The notes: generated by a model from the letters alone, not told the origin. Positions 25,633 through 35,426 are shown, counted from the first letter of the stretch. The stretch is 64,000 bases of DNA from Chloracidobacterium sp. (GCA_016720705.1 JADKKB010000007.1:186001-250000); one strand, 5' to 3'. Numbers and translations: made by a program.

Positions 25633-26301
25633 ATGACGAAGCGAATTAAAACCCATCTTTTCCAACTTCCGGTCGAAGAGTTTGCGAACACGCTGACTCA
25701 CGGAGTCGGCTTTTTGTTGAGTCTGCTGGGTTTTTTCGCTCTAGTGGCACTCTCTTGGATCCACGGAGATCCGATCGTAATTTTCGGAAGCGTTGTTTAC
25801 GGCATATCACTGGTCGTCCTCTATGGTGCCTCAACCGTTTATCATAGCGTAACCTCATACCGCGCTAAAAAAAATCTGCAGATCGTTGACCATTGCTGTA
25901 TTTACTTGCTTATCGCAGGAAGCTATACGCCGTTTGGACTTGTGATCGCCGTTGATGATTTTGGGCGAAATCTTTTCCTGGCGGTTTGGGCCTTTGCCGT
26001 GATCGGAATTGTGATCAAGCTAATCATCCGTGACCGTTGGCCGGCTTTGAACGTAATATCCTACTTGGCTATGGGTTGGCTCGGAGTCTTTGCAGTGCAG
26101 CCACTATGGCAGATTCTGGGGGTAATGCCTGTCGTTTTAACCATTGCTGGCGGCGTTGCTTACTCGCTTGGTGTTATCTTTTTCCCTTGGAAGAGTATCA
26201 AGCATCACCACGCCATATTCCACATCTTCATACTCGCGGGCAGCATCATCCATTTTGCGGCGGTCATCCTGTACGTGATACCTCACGCCGCGAACTTATA
26301 G
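25633..26301 (+). CDS. Hemolysin III/PAQR-family membrane protein
   Basis: The 222-residue protein has about seven membrane segments and the HlyIII pattern: EEFANTLTHGVGFLLSLLG at the start, GASTVYHSV with an Ser-x3-His, DHCCIYLLIAGSYTP, and the His-rich end KSIKHHHAIFHIFILAGSIIHF. The conserved Ser/His/Asp residues are metal-binding in the PAQR fold. The name is historical and a role in membrane-fluidity sensing is more likely than haemolysis. Its 3' end overlaps the convergent response-regulator gene by 19 bp. Confidence 0.92.
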   Translation: MTKRIKTHLFQLPVEEFANTLTHGVGFLLSLLGFFALVALSWIHGDPIVIFGSVVYGISLVVLYGASTVYHSVTSYRAKKNLQIVDHCCIYLLIAGSYTPFGLVIAVDDFGRNLFLAVWAFAVIGIVIKLIIRDRWPALNVISYLAMGWLGVFAVQPLWQILGVMPVVLTIAGGVAYSLGVIFFPWKSIKHHHAIFHIFILAGSIIHFAAVILYVIPHAANL

Positions 26302-26966
26302 CCGAGACCGTGAACTGTCTGGATATAGTGCGGGTGGCGCGGGTTTTCCTCTAGTTTTTGACGTAGCCAGGCTATATGAACGTCGACCGTGCGGGTGGTC
26401 GGCATCGCGTCGTAGCCCCATACCGCGTCCAGGAGATGATCTCGCGAATGAACGTTACCACGATTTTCGATCAAATAATGCAGTAGTTTGAATTCCATCG
26501 CGGACAGGTCAACCCGAGCTTTGCCCTTCGACACCTCGGCACGCTTAAAATCGATCGTAACCGTACCGAAACGAAATACGTCTGCGGTCGTGCCGTTTGT
26601 CTGATTGGGTGACCTTCGTAAAAGAGCCTCAATTCGCGCCAGCAACTCGATCACCTCGAAAGGTTTGGTCAAGTAATCATCGGCTCCGAGCTTGAGCCCG
26701 AGTACTTTATCGATGGTCTCGCCTTTAGCCGTGAGCATCAGGATAGGAGTTTCCACGCCCTTTTGCCGAAGGTCGCGGGCGACGTCGTACCCATTTTTCT
26801 TCGGCAACATTACGTCGAGGATCATCAGGTCGAATTTTCCGGCAATTGCGGTTTCAAATCCGGCCTTGCCGTCGGCGGCCGAAGTGACGTCAAACCCCTC
26901 GCTCACCAATCGGTCAGTGAGCGTCAAAATCAATCCGGGTTCGTCTTCGACAAGGAGTATCTTCAT
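26283..26966 (-). CDS. OmpR/PhoB-family response regulator
   Basis: The 227-residue protein has a receiver domain starting MKILLVEDEPGLILTL with phospho-acceptor Asp in DLMILDVMLPKKNG, Thr/Lys in LTAKGE and DDYLTKPF, and a winged-helix DNA-binding domain with TRTVDVHIAWLRQKLE and HYIQTVHGLGYKF. The frame begins earlier, at 26999, but the receiver fold requires MKILLVED as start. It follows the histidine kinase gene (42 bp between coding parts) and is its obvious partner. Confidence 0.95.
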   Translation of the reverse strand: MKILLVEDEPGLILTLTDRLVSEGFDVTSAADGKAGFETAIAGKFDLMILDVMLPKKNGYDVARDLRQKGVETPILMLTAKGETIDKVLGLKLGADDYLTKPFEVIELLARIEALLRRSPNQTNGTTADVFRFGTVTIDFKRAEVSKGKARVDLSAMEFKLLHYLIENRGNVHSRDHLLDAVWGYDAMPTTRTVDVHIAWLRQKLEENPRHPHYIQTVHGLGYKFAA

Positions 26967-27008
26967 AAATGATGCAATACTTCTGCACTTGATGATCACG
27001 TCCGAAAC

Positions 27009-28817
27009 TTAGGAAAACGGTAATTCGATCGTAAACCTGCTTCCCTTTCCTAATTCGCTGGTTGCCGCAACGCGTCCGCCGTGTGCCTCGGCTATCTGCT
27101 TTACCAAACTGAGCCCAAGGCCGTTTCCGTGGATCTGTGCGTCTACGACCTGTCTCGACCTGAAAAATGGTTGGAACGCCTGCCGCAGATCGGATTTCGA
27201 CATCCCTAGCCCTTTATCCTCGATTGAGATCCTAACCATTCCGCCGACGCTTTCGGCAGAGACCCCGACCCACCGTTCTCTGTTGCCGTACTTGACCGCG
27301 TTTACGATCAGATTTTGAATTGCTCCGGCAAGTGCATTCGTGTCGCCCATCACGGAGGGCAGCGATGTGGCGACATCCGCCCATACCGCGATTCCCTGTT
27401 CGTCGAGCATCGGCTGACATTCGGCGATAGCTTCGGCTATCAAATTGTCAATAGACACGTCCGTGAAATTGTATTTTTGACGCCCTGAGTTCGCACCGGC
27501 AAACTCCAGTATCTGTTCGACCATTGTCGATAGTTTTCGGCTCTCGGACTTGATAAGATAACCGTACCGTGACACTTGCTCCGAATCGTTGGTCACGCCA
27601 TCAGCCAGATTCTCGCCCGCCGAAGATATGACCGCCAACGGAGTTCGAAATTCGTGTGAAACGCTGGAAACAAACTCGACTTGACGTTGTGCCAGCAGTT
27701 TGGCACGCCACGCCGAAACAATAATGGCGATCACGGCCGCGGCAAGCAGGAATAATAAGCCAAATCCAACGGCCATATTTCGTCGAAAAGTATCGGTCAG
27801 AAATGTTGCGAGCGAACCCGACGAATGTTGAACACGGAGACGCCACGGCCCGGCCGCGGGATCTTGTGCTGAGGCCGTTGCGGTAAAAATTGATGTGCTG
27901 CGCTCGGCATCCTGATTAACCTCGATCTTGATCGAACGATCGCCGGACATTGACTGCGGCTCCTGAGTCATCGAATGGGTCTCTATCCTTGAACTCATCA
28001 CAACGTTCGGCCGCTTTTCAGCCTCAATAGACCGAGCAAGGTCGCGATTGGCAAAAAAGATAAAATTCTTGGGCGAAAGGTCGATCAGCGGCACCTCAGC
28101 ATCGACGGCATCCCCGTTTAGGCTTCGAAAGACATTGTTTCCAGACGCATCGACCACGGCAGCGTTAAACTCACCATCGCCGAAATACTTAGCGGCCAGA
28201 TCAGTAAGCAGTTTTTCCTTAACCGTCGACGGATCAAGCCTGATCAATAGATATCCGAATTTCGGCGTCATCTTCATTGCAGGCTTAGCCGCCGGGCCCG
28301 TCGTGCGAATCATTATCCGTTCCGACGTCGGACCGACGTCGTGGATGGGCAAAACGAATGAAAATACATCGCTGAGAACAGGTTTGAAATTAGAATCGTC
28401 GCCAAACTCTGCCCGTAACTTCCGGAGTTCATCGGTAAGTTCCGCCGGAACGAAGGAACGCGACTGCCGATCATAACGAATGGGCGCATCCTGCTCATTG
28501 TTAGCAAAGAAATAAAAATCCCGGATCAGGTCGGGGTACGAAGCCTTTTCGCGCCAAAAGTCGTAGCGCTCATTGAACTGAGCCCAATCGCCCGTTCGCC
28601 AAGTCGCGGCGTCGGTCTGAAAATTAAAATAAGAGCCCTGTATCTCACGATTAAAGTCAGCCGCGAATCGTTCGGCCTGTTCAGAAACGCGTTTCCGAGC
28701 TTTTTCGCCATCTGATTCATTTATCCGGCTCAACCATCGATACTGCAATCCGCCGATCACCACCAATAGGCCGGTGAGGCACACAAAAAGAACCAGATTG
28801 CTCCAAGAACGCTTCAT
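27009..28817 (-). CDS. Sensor histidine kinase
   Basis: The 602-residue protein has a membrane segment at about 8-28, a large extracytoplasmic sensor region (30-345) with no recognised fold, a second membrane segment near 350-370 and a cytoplasmic kinase: HisKA with SSVSHEFRTPLAVIS, then HATPase_c boxes (LIVNAVKYGN, IEDKGLGMSKSD, GNGLGLSLVKQIAEAHGG). There is no HAMP domain. It is the first gene of a pair with the response regulator and is divergent from a secreted-protein gene 270 bp away, which may be a target. Confidence 0.93.
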   Translation of the reverse strand: MKRSWSNLVLFVCLTGLLVVIGGLQYRWLSRINESDGEKARKRVSEQAERFAADFNREIQGSYFNFQTDAATWRTGDWAQFNERYDFWREKASYPDLIRDFYFFANNEQDAPIRYDRQSRSFVPAELTDELRKLRAEFGDDSNFKPVLSDVFSFVLPIHDVGPTSERIMIRTTGPAAKPAMKMTPKFGYLLIRLDPSTVKEKLLTDLAAKYFGDGEFNAAVVDASGNNVFRSLNGDAVDAEVPLIDLSPKNFIFFANRDLARSIEAEKRPNVVMSSRIETHSMTQEPQSMSGDRSIKIEVNQDAERSTSIFTATASAQDPAAGPWRLRVQHSSGSLATFLTDTFRRNMAVGFGLLFLLAAAVIAIIVSAWRAKLLAQRQVEFVSSVSHEFRTPLAVISSAGENLADGVTNDSEQVSRYGYLIKSESRKLSTMVEQILEFAGANSGRQKYNFTDVSIDNLIAEAIAECQPMLDEQGIAVWADVATSLPSVMGDTNALAGAIQNLIVNAVKYGNRERWVGVSAESVGGMVRISIEDKGLGMSKSDLRQAFQPFFRSRQVVDAQIHGNGLGLSLVKQIAEAHGGRVAATSELGKGSRFTIELPFS

Positions 28818-29088
28818 ATTGATCTGGGATGCGATGACGGCGGCAAATCACGGCCTACAAACCCTAAGGGCATTATGCAACTAACGGCAATTCACAAACA
28901 ATACACTTTACGCTCATTTTACATCCTTAACAATTTCTTTGCTTTGTCTTAATCACCCGAGCCAGCGATATCGATATGATTCAAAATGTCGAACGAGCAT
29001 CGAAGACGCAATTACGTGCTTTCTCCAAAATGAAGTATTATTCGGTTTGATTTCGTTCGCCTATACTCAACGGTTCTGGAGGCAAGTT

Positions 29089-30348
29089 ATGAAAAGGTTT
29101 ATCATCACGATCTTATGTGTTTCAGTATTTTTTGTGGGATTAGGGGTATTGATCGAAAAGGTTGGTGCAAAATTCAAGTCGGACGAGAAAGCTCTTGAGT
29201 TGGTTCGAAAGGCCCGGATCGCCATCGGCGGCGAAAATGCCATCACCGCCGTGCAAAGTATGCTGATCGTAGGCAAAACGACAAAGACATTCAGCGTCGA
29301 TGGCTTTGCCCGGAGCGAAGAAGGCGAGTCCGAGATCGCATTGCAATTGCCGGATAAGCTCATGAGAATGATGAAGCTCGGCAAGCACGACGGCAATACG
29401 GTCGGCGAAGTTCAAATGACGAAACAACTCGATGTCGTGGTGGTCAGCGGTTCGAAAGATAAAATAAACGTTACCGTTGATGCAAATGGTACCGGCGGCG
29501 AACGGCAAATAATTATCAAGAAAGATGATGGAACGGTCGAGGAATTGACGGGTGCCGAGGCAGATAAGGTCGTCGCAATGGACGGCGGAGATACCGGCGA
29601 CAACTTCAGACGGATCATTATTAAAAAGCCGGACGGCACCGTCGAGGAGATCAATGGAACCGAGGCCGGTAAGAAGATCGCGATCGCGAAGGAAAGTGGA
29701 ACTGCGGAATTCCCCACAACGGACGGCAAGGCGATAATCGTTCGGCGTGCCGACGCCGGAGAAAACATCAATTGGGTCGGCGATGGTAAAAGCGTTGTGT
29801 TCGACAGAGAGACCAATGGCGGACTCCACGGTGGGATGCGACAAAATGAGATGCTGCGTCTGACGCTCAGCCTGCTTATGACTGCGCCGCAGGGTATGGA
29901 CGTCAACTATACCTTCGGAGGCGAGTCAGACCTTGACGGCACGGCGTGCAACATTGTCATAGCCGAATTTGGCGGCACCTCGTTCAAGATATTCCTCAGC
30001 AAATCCTCGAACCTGCCGGTGATGATGAACTACACGGGACACCAAATGCCGCAGGTGATGAAATTTAGAACCGAAGCCCGAAACTCCGGCGAGGCACCAA
30101 AAGACACAATGGTGTTTACACGGCGAATGGAAGGCCCGGATACGGCGATGGCTGATTATAGTGTTAAGTTCTCAGACTATCGCTCAGTCGGCGGAGTTCA
30201 ATTGCCTTACAAGTGGACGCAGACGGTCGGCGGAAATGCTGATGAAACGTTTGGCGTAACAAGCTATGAGATCAATCCGGCAAATATCGCAGAGAAATTC
30301 CAAAATCAACGCGTTATGGTAAGGGCAACCAAAGCGGATAAGCAATAG
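29089..30348 (+). CDS. Exported protein with internal tandem repeats, function unknown
   Basis: The 419-residue product starts with a signal-anchor-like stretch (FIITILCVSVFFVGLGVLI). A GGAGG sequence 7 bases before ATG 29089 fixes this start, although the frame is open further upstream. The middle carries two copies, 35 residues apart, of an IIIKK-DGTVEE block followed by Glu-Ala-rich helices (about 139-167 and 174-203), and a weaker third near 213. The C-terminal half (YSVKFSDYRSVGGVQLPYKW, FGVTSYEINP) resembles LolA-like beta-rich envelope proteins, an uncertain resemblance. It is convergent with recQ and ends at a strong terminator. Confidence 0.8.
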   Translation: MKRFIITILCVSVFFVGLGVLIEKVGAKFKSDEKALELVRKARIAIGGENAITAVQSMLIVGKTTKTFSVDGFARSEEGESEIALQLPDKLMRMMKLGKHDGNTVGEVQMTKQLDVVVVSGSKDKINVTVDANGTGGERQIIIKKDDGTVEELTGAEADKVVAMDGGDTGDNFRRIIIKKPDGTVEEINGTEAGKKIAIAKESGTAEFPTTDGKAIIVRRADAGENINWVGDGKSVVFDRETNGGLHGGMRQNEMLRLTLSLLMTAPQGMDVNYTFGGESDLDGTACNIVIAEFGGTSFKIFLSKSSNLPVMMNYTGHQMPQVMKFRTEARNSGEAPKDTMVFTRRMEGPDTAMADYSVKFSDYRSVGGVQLPYKWTQTVGGNADETFGVTSYEINPANIAEKFQNQRVMVRATKADKQ

Positions 30349-30370
30349 AAATCTCTGCTGTCACAATTTG

Positions 30371-30413
30371 CGGCGAAGGCTCCGAAAGAGTCTTCGCCGT
30401 TCTTATTTTTTCC
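30371..30413 (+). terminator. Intrinsic terminator after the tandem-repeat protein gene
   Basis: CGGCGAAGGCTC (30371-30382) pairs with GAGTCTTCGCCG (30388-30399; one G-T pair) around a CGAAA loop, followed by TTCTTATTTTTT. It overlaps the 3' end of convergent recQ. Confidence 0.88.
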
Positions 30414-32574
30414 GGCAAAGCTCGGCCGCCACCGCTCGGATCTCAGCATAAGAGTAGTCATCGCCCAACAACTGTTTTGCCGGACCGATCGCGCCATTTG
30501 ACGAGGTTTCGATAAGTGCTTTGCAGATCGTATCGATCTTATTCGCAACGACCAACTCCTCGATCTTGATGTCGCCGGTTTCGATAAAACGAACCAGGTG
30601 TCCTTCGATCGTACTGATGGCGAGGCCCCGGGCAACGGCGGTTTCCTTAATGGAACCGCATCGTTGGAATGTTTTCAGCGACACCGTATACGTATCGTCT
30701 CCACGCGACCCTCGCTTCGTCCGTTGCCGGCGTTCACGCTTCGGTGATTTAAGATCGATCCGTGTTTCGAAAGCATTTCGACGACAGTAGTCTCTGATCT
30801 CGTGTAGAAAGTCATTGCCGTATTTGGCAAGCTTGAGATCGCCAATGCCGGACATTTTCCGTAGATCGTACAGGTTCAACGGCAAAAATGTCGCCATTTC
30901 GATCAAAGTCGCGTCCGAAAAGATCACGTATGGCGGCACATTTTCGCCGCGAGCGAGCACTGACCTTACACGCTTAAGGTCGTCAAAAAGGTCGTTGAGA
31001 TATTCGTATTCGATGCTGCCGACTAATGACGAACCCTTATCTTCGCGAGCTTTGACCTTTATCAACTCGACCGTTTCATTTCCGCGCAATATCGCATCGC
31101 TCTTGTCGGTAAGGACGATCACCGGATATTGACCTTCGGTCTGTGACAGATAGCCCTGAGATATCAGATCTTTGAAATAGTCGTACCAATTCTCCTTTGA
31201 TATTTCAGAACCGATTCCATATGTCTTCAGATTTTTATGCTCGTCACGGATCGTCTTTGCCCGCGAGCCCCGCAGCAGATCGATCAAATAGCTGACACCA
31301 AAGTGCTGCCCCGTACGAACGACCGCACTCAATGCTTTCTGGGCGATGATGGTACCGTCGAACCGTTCAAATGTCGTATTACAATTATCGCAATTGCCGC
31401 AAACATCCGTAGTTTCCTCTGAAAAATAGTTGAGCAGGAATTTTCGCCGGCACGTCGTGATATCGCCGAACTTGCCCATCGTATCAAGCTTTCGTAGCAT
31501 TATCGCAGATTGTTCCGGATTGCCCTCGACCGCCGCAAATCCCTTGAGTTTGATCACATCGCCCCAACTGAAAAACAGCAAAGCGTCACTCTGAAGACCG
31601 TCGCGGCCAGCACGGCCGGTTTCCTGATAATAGCTTTCGATATTCTTAGGCAGGTCCATATGCACGACAAAACGCACATTCGATTTATCAATTCCCATTC
31701 CAAAGGCGATCGTCGCCACAACTATCTTCGTTTCATCAGAAAGAAACTTGCTCTGATTCTCATCGCGAGTCTCCTTTCCCAATCCGGCGTGATACGGCAA
31801 CGCCGAGTAACCCTCATCACACAGGTCCGCAGCGAGAGCATCGACGGACGCCCGGCTTAGGCAATATATGATCCCGCTGTCGTCTCGTCGTTTGTCGAGA
31901 TAAACCAGTAGCTGGCTGTAGGAATTACGTTTCGGCTCAACCGCGTAGAAAATATTGGGCCGGTTAAAACTCGAGACAAACACTTCGGCCCGCAAAATAT
32001 TAAGCCGCTCGACAATATCCCGGCGGACGAGCTTATCCGCCGTGGCCGTCAAAGCGATTATAGGAATATCGGGAAAGCTCGACTTTAGCCGCCCAAGCTG
32101 CATATACTCGGGTCGGAAATCGTGCCCCCAACTAGAGATACAGTGTGCCTCATCGATCGCAAACAGCGATACGGTGATCGACTTAAGAAAATCAATGAAC
32201 TGGTCTCCGCTCTGCAGTAGTCGCTCCGGTGCAACGTAGAGCATCCGTAGACGGCCGCTTCGGACGTCCTTGAAAACTTCGACCTGTTCCTTGGCCGTTT
32301 GCGTCGAATTAAGGTATGCGGCCGCGATGCCGTTATTCCGTAGTGCGTCGACCTGATCTTTCATCAGGGCGATCAATGGCGAGATCACAATCGTCAAACC
32401 ATCGAGGATCAACGCCGGAATCTGATAGCAGAGCGATTTACCACCACCGGTCGGCATCAGCACCACGCAATCATCGCGGCGAAGGACAGCCTCGATCGCC
32501 GGCTCCTGATTCATCCGAAATGAATCGTAACCGAACTGGTGTTTTAGGATTTCGCGTGCACGTGCGATCGTCAT
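30403..32574 (-). CDS. recQ: ATP-dependent DNA helicase RecQ
   Basis: RecQ unwinds DNA 3' to 5' in recombination and fork repair. The 723-residue protein has the superfamily 2 boxes: LMPTGGGKSLCYQIPAL (Walker A), AIDEAHCISSWGHDF (DEAH), TATADKLVRRDI, and RQETGRAGRDG-like YYQETGRAGRDGLQSD. A zinc-binding cluster (CRRKFLLNYF...CGNCDNC), RQC winged helix and an HRDC domain (about 510-590) follow, with a C-terminal helix-turn-helix segment about 620-720. It is longer than E. coli RecQ (609) because of that extra domain. Its ATG overlaps the ypdA stop (ATGA). Confidence 0.96.
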   Translation of the reverse strand: MTIARAREILKHQFGYDSFRMNQEPAIEAVLRRDDCVVLMPTGGGKSLCYQIPALILDGLTIVISPLIALMKDQVDALRNNGIAAAYLNSTQTAKEQVEVFKDVRSGRLRMLYVAPERLLQSGDQFIDFLKSITVSLFAIDEAHCISSWGHDFRPEYMQLGRLKSSFPDIPIIALTATADKLVRRDIVERLNILRAEVFVSSFNRPNIFYAVEPKRNSYSQLLVYLDKRRDDSGIIYCLSRASVDALAADLCDEGYSALPYHAGLGKETRDENQSKFLSDETKIVVATIAFGMGIDKSNVRFVVHMDLPKNIESYYQETGRAGRDGLQSDALLFFSWGDVIKLKGFAAVEGNPEQSAIMLRKLDTMGKFGDITTCRRKFLLNYFSEETTDVCGNCDNCNTTFERFDGTIIAQKALSAVVRTGQHFGVSYLIDLLRGSRAKTIRDEHKNLKTYGIGSEISKENWYDYFKDLISQGYLSQTEGQYPVIVLTDKSDAILRGNETVELIKVKAREDKGSSLVGSIEYEYLNDLFDDLKRVRSVLARGENVPPYVIFSDATLIEMATFLPLNLYDLRKMSGIGDLKLAKYGNDFLHEIRDYCRRNAFETRIDLKSPKRERRQRTKRGSRGDDTYTVSLKTFQRCGSIKETAVARGLAISTIEGHLVRFIETGDIKIEELVVANKIDTICKALIETSSNGAIGPAKQLLGDDYSYAEIRAVAAELCRKK

Positions 32575-33554
32575 TTCGCTACTGATTGAATTCGCGAGGC
32601 AAGTTTCGGTATCAACTGTTTCGCGGCGTCGATCGCTCCCTTGATATGGCGTTGATTGGTGAAATGTCCAGCAACATAAATTCCGGGGACATTCGTCTCG
32701 AATGTCTCCTCATTATATACCGGAACTTCGCCGTATTTCCCGGAGATCGTCTCGACCCCAAGGTTCCTGAGCATCGTTAGATCTGCATCCGAGCCGATGA
32801 GGACAAAGACAACATCGTTTGGAAGAATTACTCGTTCGCCGTCCTCCGATTCAAGTTCCACTTCGCCTTCGCGAATCTCGATAACCTTACCTAAAAAGAA
32901 TAAGTTAAGGCATTTATGTTGAAGTTCTTTCTCGAGTGGCTGTTTAACCCAATACTTGATGCAGCCTTGCTTCGGATCAGTGTTCTCCCAATCCTTCCGA
33001 AAGATCGCAAGCGTGGTTTCAGCACCTTCCTGAGCAAGGAACAAAGCCGCCTCTCCGGCGGAATTCCCTCCGCCGACTATCATTGCACGCTTTCTAACCC
33101 ACGGATAAGTTTCGCGAAACTGCAAATGCACTTTGGGCAGGTCTTCGCCTTTTACGTTAAGACGATGAGGGTAATCCATTGAGCCAATTGCAAATAGAAC
33201 GTTGCATGCGAGATACTCGCCCTTGTCGGTCGACACCTTAAAGTGATCGTTGACGACATCCACTTTGGTTACAGATTCCTCTGTCTGAACATTAAGTTCG
33301 TTGTCTAAGACGATGCGAACGTAATACGATAGGAGTTCCTCGCGGGTCGGCTTTTCACGTGCGGGATCGATCCGGCCTTCGCCGATCTCGAGTTCGTTTG
33401 TTGTCGAAAATACTGTCAATCCCACCGGATAATTATAGATCGTGTTACCGATCAGGCCTTTCTCAATAACGAGGTGAGACAGTCCGTTCCGTTTAGCCTC
33501 GTACGCCGCAGTGATGCCCGCAGGACCGGCCCCGATAATGATAAGATCAAACAT
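32571..33554 (-). CDS. ypdA: YpdA-type FAD/NADPH bacillithiol disulfide reductase
   Basis: The 327-residue flavoprotein has a dinucleotide-binding GAGPAGITAAYEAKRNGL start, a second one (RAMIVGGGNSAGEAALFL) and the C-terminal FAD block GIYVAGHFTN. It lacks the CxxC of thioredoxin reductases, as in YpdA (Bdr), which reduces bacillithiol disulfide. The neighbourhood shows no bsh genes, so bacillithiol metabolism is inferred. It overlaps the small coiled-coil gene by 8 bp and recQ by 4 bp. Confidence 0.85.
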   Translation of the reverse strand: MFDLIIIGAGPAGITAAYEAKRNGLSHLVIEKGLIGNTIYNYPVGLTVFSTTNELEIGEGRIDPAREKPTREELLSYYVRIVLDNELNVQTEESVTKVDVVNDHFKVSTDKGEYLACNVLFAIGSMDYPHRLNVKGEDLPKVHLQFRETYPWVRKRAMIVGGGNSAGEAALFLAQEGAETTLAIFRKDWENTDPKQGCIKYWVKQPLEKELQHKCLNLFFLGKVIEIREGEVELESEDGERVILPNDVVFVLIGSDADLTMLRNLGVETISGKYGEVPVYNEETFETNVPGIYVAGHFTNQRHIKGAIDAAKQLIPKLASRIQSVAK

Positions 33555-33798
33555 TTTCCAGCCTTTTCAGTTCTTCGGTAAGTTTCTCGATTTGTAGGTG
33601 CGTTGTTTCAAGTGCACGCTTTGACTCGAGATATTTATGCCACTCGCCGGTATTTGCAAGTGCTTTTAGGGTATCTTCGTCCAGAGCGTGGGCCATCACA
33701 ACGAGTAAATCGCCGAGGGCTTCGTGGCCTTCGAGAAGTGACTGAATGATGGTGTACGCAAGTTTTGCGTTGGGCAGATCAATGTCAATGTCGTCCAT
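33547..33798 (-). CDS. Small helical protein of unknown function
   Basis: An 83-residue product (MDDIDIDLPNAKLAYTIIQS) with acidic start and a C-terminal coiled-coil-like helix (KRALETTHLQIEKLTEELK). It overlaps the ypdA start by 8 bp and is therefore likely co-translated with it. A GTG at 33822 would add eight residues; neither start has a clear ribosome-binding site. No family is recognised. Confidence 0.7.
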   Translation of the reverse strand: MDDIDIDLPNAKLAYTIIQSLLEGHEALGDLLVVMAHALDEDTLKALANTGEWHKYLESKRALETTHLQIEKLTEELKRLENV

Positions 33799-33872
33799 AT
33801 ATGATATGAACGATTTTACCACAGTGAACGAGGAGTTATTGACTCTCTGTCTCTGGCGAGACGACCCTTATA

Positions 33873-34778
33873 TCAAAAAGGCAAAGCGGTAACGGTCGCG
33901 GCGATGCCCCCGGCGACCAGTTCAGTTCCCGGCTCGAGGTAATCATAGCGAATAAATGCCAGAGCGATCGTTTTGCCAATCTTTGGAGAATACGTCAGTG
34001 ATTTGATACGACCGGCATTCTTACCGTCAGTGGATGTAAGTTCGAGGTCGGCATCCTGCGTAAATATTGCATCTGCAATACTGTCCAGAACGAGGCCCGA
34101 GAGACGTTTGGCCACGTGACCCCGGAAATAGATCCTTGCAATGATCTCCTGACCGATGTAGCAGCCTTTGTTGTACGAAATAAGACCATCCAGTCCCAGT
34201 TCCGGAACGATCGTATTTTCGTCCATATCTATTCCAAATTTAGGGATTCCATTCTCAATCCTAAGTGTTTCATTTAATGCCGCAGAGATCTCGACCGCCT
34301 TCATTGCCGTCAAGGCATTTGTGAACTGACCCAATGTCGCAACGTCAACAACGTGACACGACGATCTTTCCGACGCAAACACAAAGTGGCTGTTTGATCG
34401 AACAGTTTCGGAGGCATCGCCGAAAAGTTCAAAGAAACGATATTGATCCGAAACGTCCTCAACATAGAAATCCCCGGCAAATGTGAATCTAAACAAATTC
34501 TGGAAAACCTTTTCCCGGGTGGCGGCCTCAGTTTCAAAAAAGAACCGGTCACCTTGTCGTAGCACTCGGACTACCGCAAGCAGACGACCCTGGGCATTTG
34601 GAAAGGCAGCTAACATTTGTGCACCGTCCCCGAGGGTTTTCATATCGTTTGAGATCAGCCCATCGAGAAACTGCACCGATTCTCGCCCCCAAACACAGAT
34701 TAGTCCGCGTTCCTGCTCGAAATAACCTGCACCCTCAGATTGGATACTCTGGTAGTCGCTAATATCTTTCGGTTCCAT
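33873..34778 (-). CDS. ygfZ: YgfZ/GcvT-family folate-binding protein
   Basis: YgfZ uses folate in maintenance of iron-sulfur enzymes. The 301-residue protein has the aminomethyltransferase-like fold and the hallmark KGCYIGQEIIARI with its conserved Cys, near residue 200, plus LDGLISNDMKTL in the N-terminal part. It lies in a leftward operon between the uracil-DNA glycosylase and the small coiled-coil gene. Fe-S repair next to a thiol reductase (ypdA) could be a functional hint toward oxidative-stress defence. Confidence 0.92.
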   Translation of the reverse strand: MEPKDISDYQSIQSEGAGYFEQERGLICVWGRESVQFLDGLISNDMKTLGDGAQMLAAFPNAQGRLLAVVRVLRQGDRFFFETEAATREKVFQNLFRFTFAGDFYVEDVSDQYRFFELFGDASETVRSNSHFVFASERSSCHVVDVATLGQFTNALTAMKAVEISAALNETLRIENGIPKFGIDMDENTIVPELGLDGLISYNKGCYIGQEIIARIYFRGHVAKRLSGLVLDSIADAIFTQDADLELTSTDGKNAGRIKSLTYSPKIGKTIALAFIRYDYLEPGTELVAGGIAATVTALPF

Positions 34779-34824
34779 AATTGTAAGACTGCTCTATTGT
34801 TTGACGAAATCGTTTGTGCAAATG

Positions 34825-35424
34825 CTATTCTCCGACCAACCTTAGCGCCTGAAAATGCTCCAGTTGCAGCCCTAAACCACGCTGCATCGCTATGACTTGT
34901 GGGCTCGGATGATAAAGCGGTACGAGTTTACGCCCATTCCAGTCATTGACCGTGCCTGCGTTCGTTTTCAGCTTTAGTGCGTGACTTTCAATTGCCTTTA
35001 GGGCTTCGAGAGCGACGCTGCCGAGGGTCGCCACCACCGACGGATCGATGATCTCGATCTGGCGGCGAAGGAACGACGAACAATTCCTGATCTCGGCTAT
35101 CGTCGGCTTGCGATTAGCATCGGTCGTCGAACGCGGGCTACATAAGACGGAATTAGTAATAAATATTTCGTCACGCGATAGCCCGATCGAGTCCAGCAAT
35201 ATTTGGAGATTCGCCCCTGATTTGTCGCCATAGAATGGGCGACGCGTCCGGTCCGCACCCTGCCGTCCGGGAGCCTCAGCCAAAAATAGTACCCGAGGCA
35301 TCAGTGATCCGTTGAGTTCACTCAGAACCGCAGTTTTGTCAGCCAAGTCGGGACAGATACGGCACATCCCTGCCCTCGCACAAAGTTCGTTGAATCTATC
35401 AGTAAGTGAGATTCTCACAACCAC
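34825..35424 (-). CDS. Uracil-DNA glycosylase superfamily protein (family 4/5-like)
   Basis: The 199-residue product has motif A FLAEAPGRQGADRTRRPFYG, the ITNSVLCSPRSTTDANRKP block and the C-terminal LYHPSPQV motif, as in family 4 and 5 UDGs that remove uracil from DNA. N-terminal Cys (C-x5-C-x2-C at 15-24) and C105-like residues could bind the Fe-S cluster of this group, though I cannot confirm the fourth ligand. It starts with GTG immediately after the pdxJ stop (2 bp). A second GTG at 35418 is possible. Confidence 0.9.
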   Translation of the reverse strand: MVVRISLTDRFNELCARAGMCRICPDLADKTAVLSELNGSLMPRVLFLAEAPGRQGADRTRRPFYGDKSGANLQILLDSIGLSRDEIFITNSVLCSPRSTTDANRKPTIAEIRNCSSFLRRQIEIIDPSVVATLGSVALEALKAIESHALKLKTNAGTVNDWNGRKLVPLYHPSPQVIAMQRGLGLQLEHFQALRLVGE

Positions 35425-35426
35425 AA

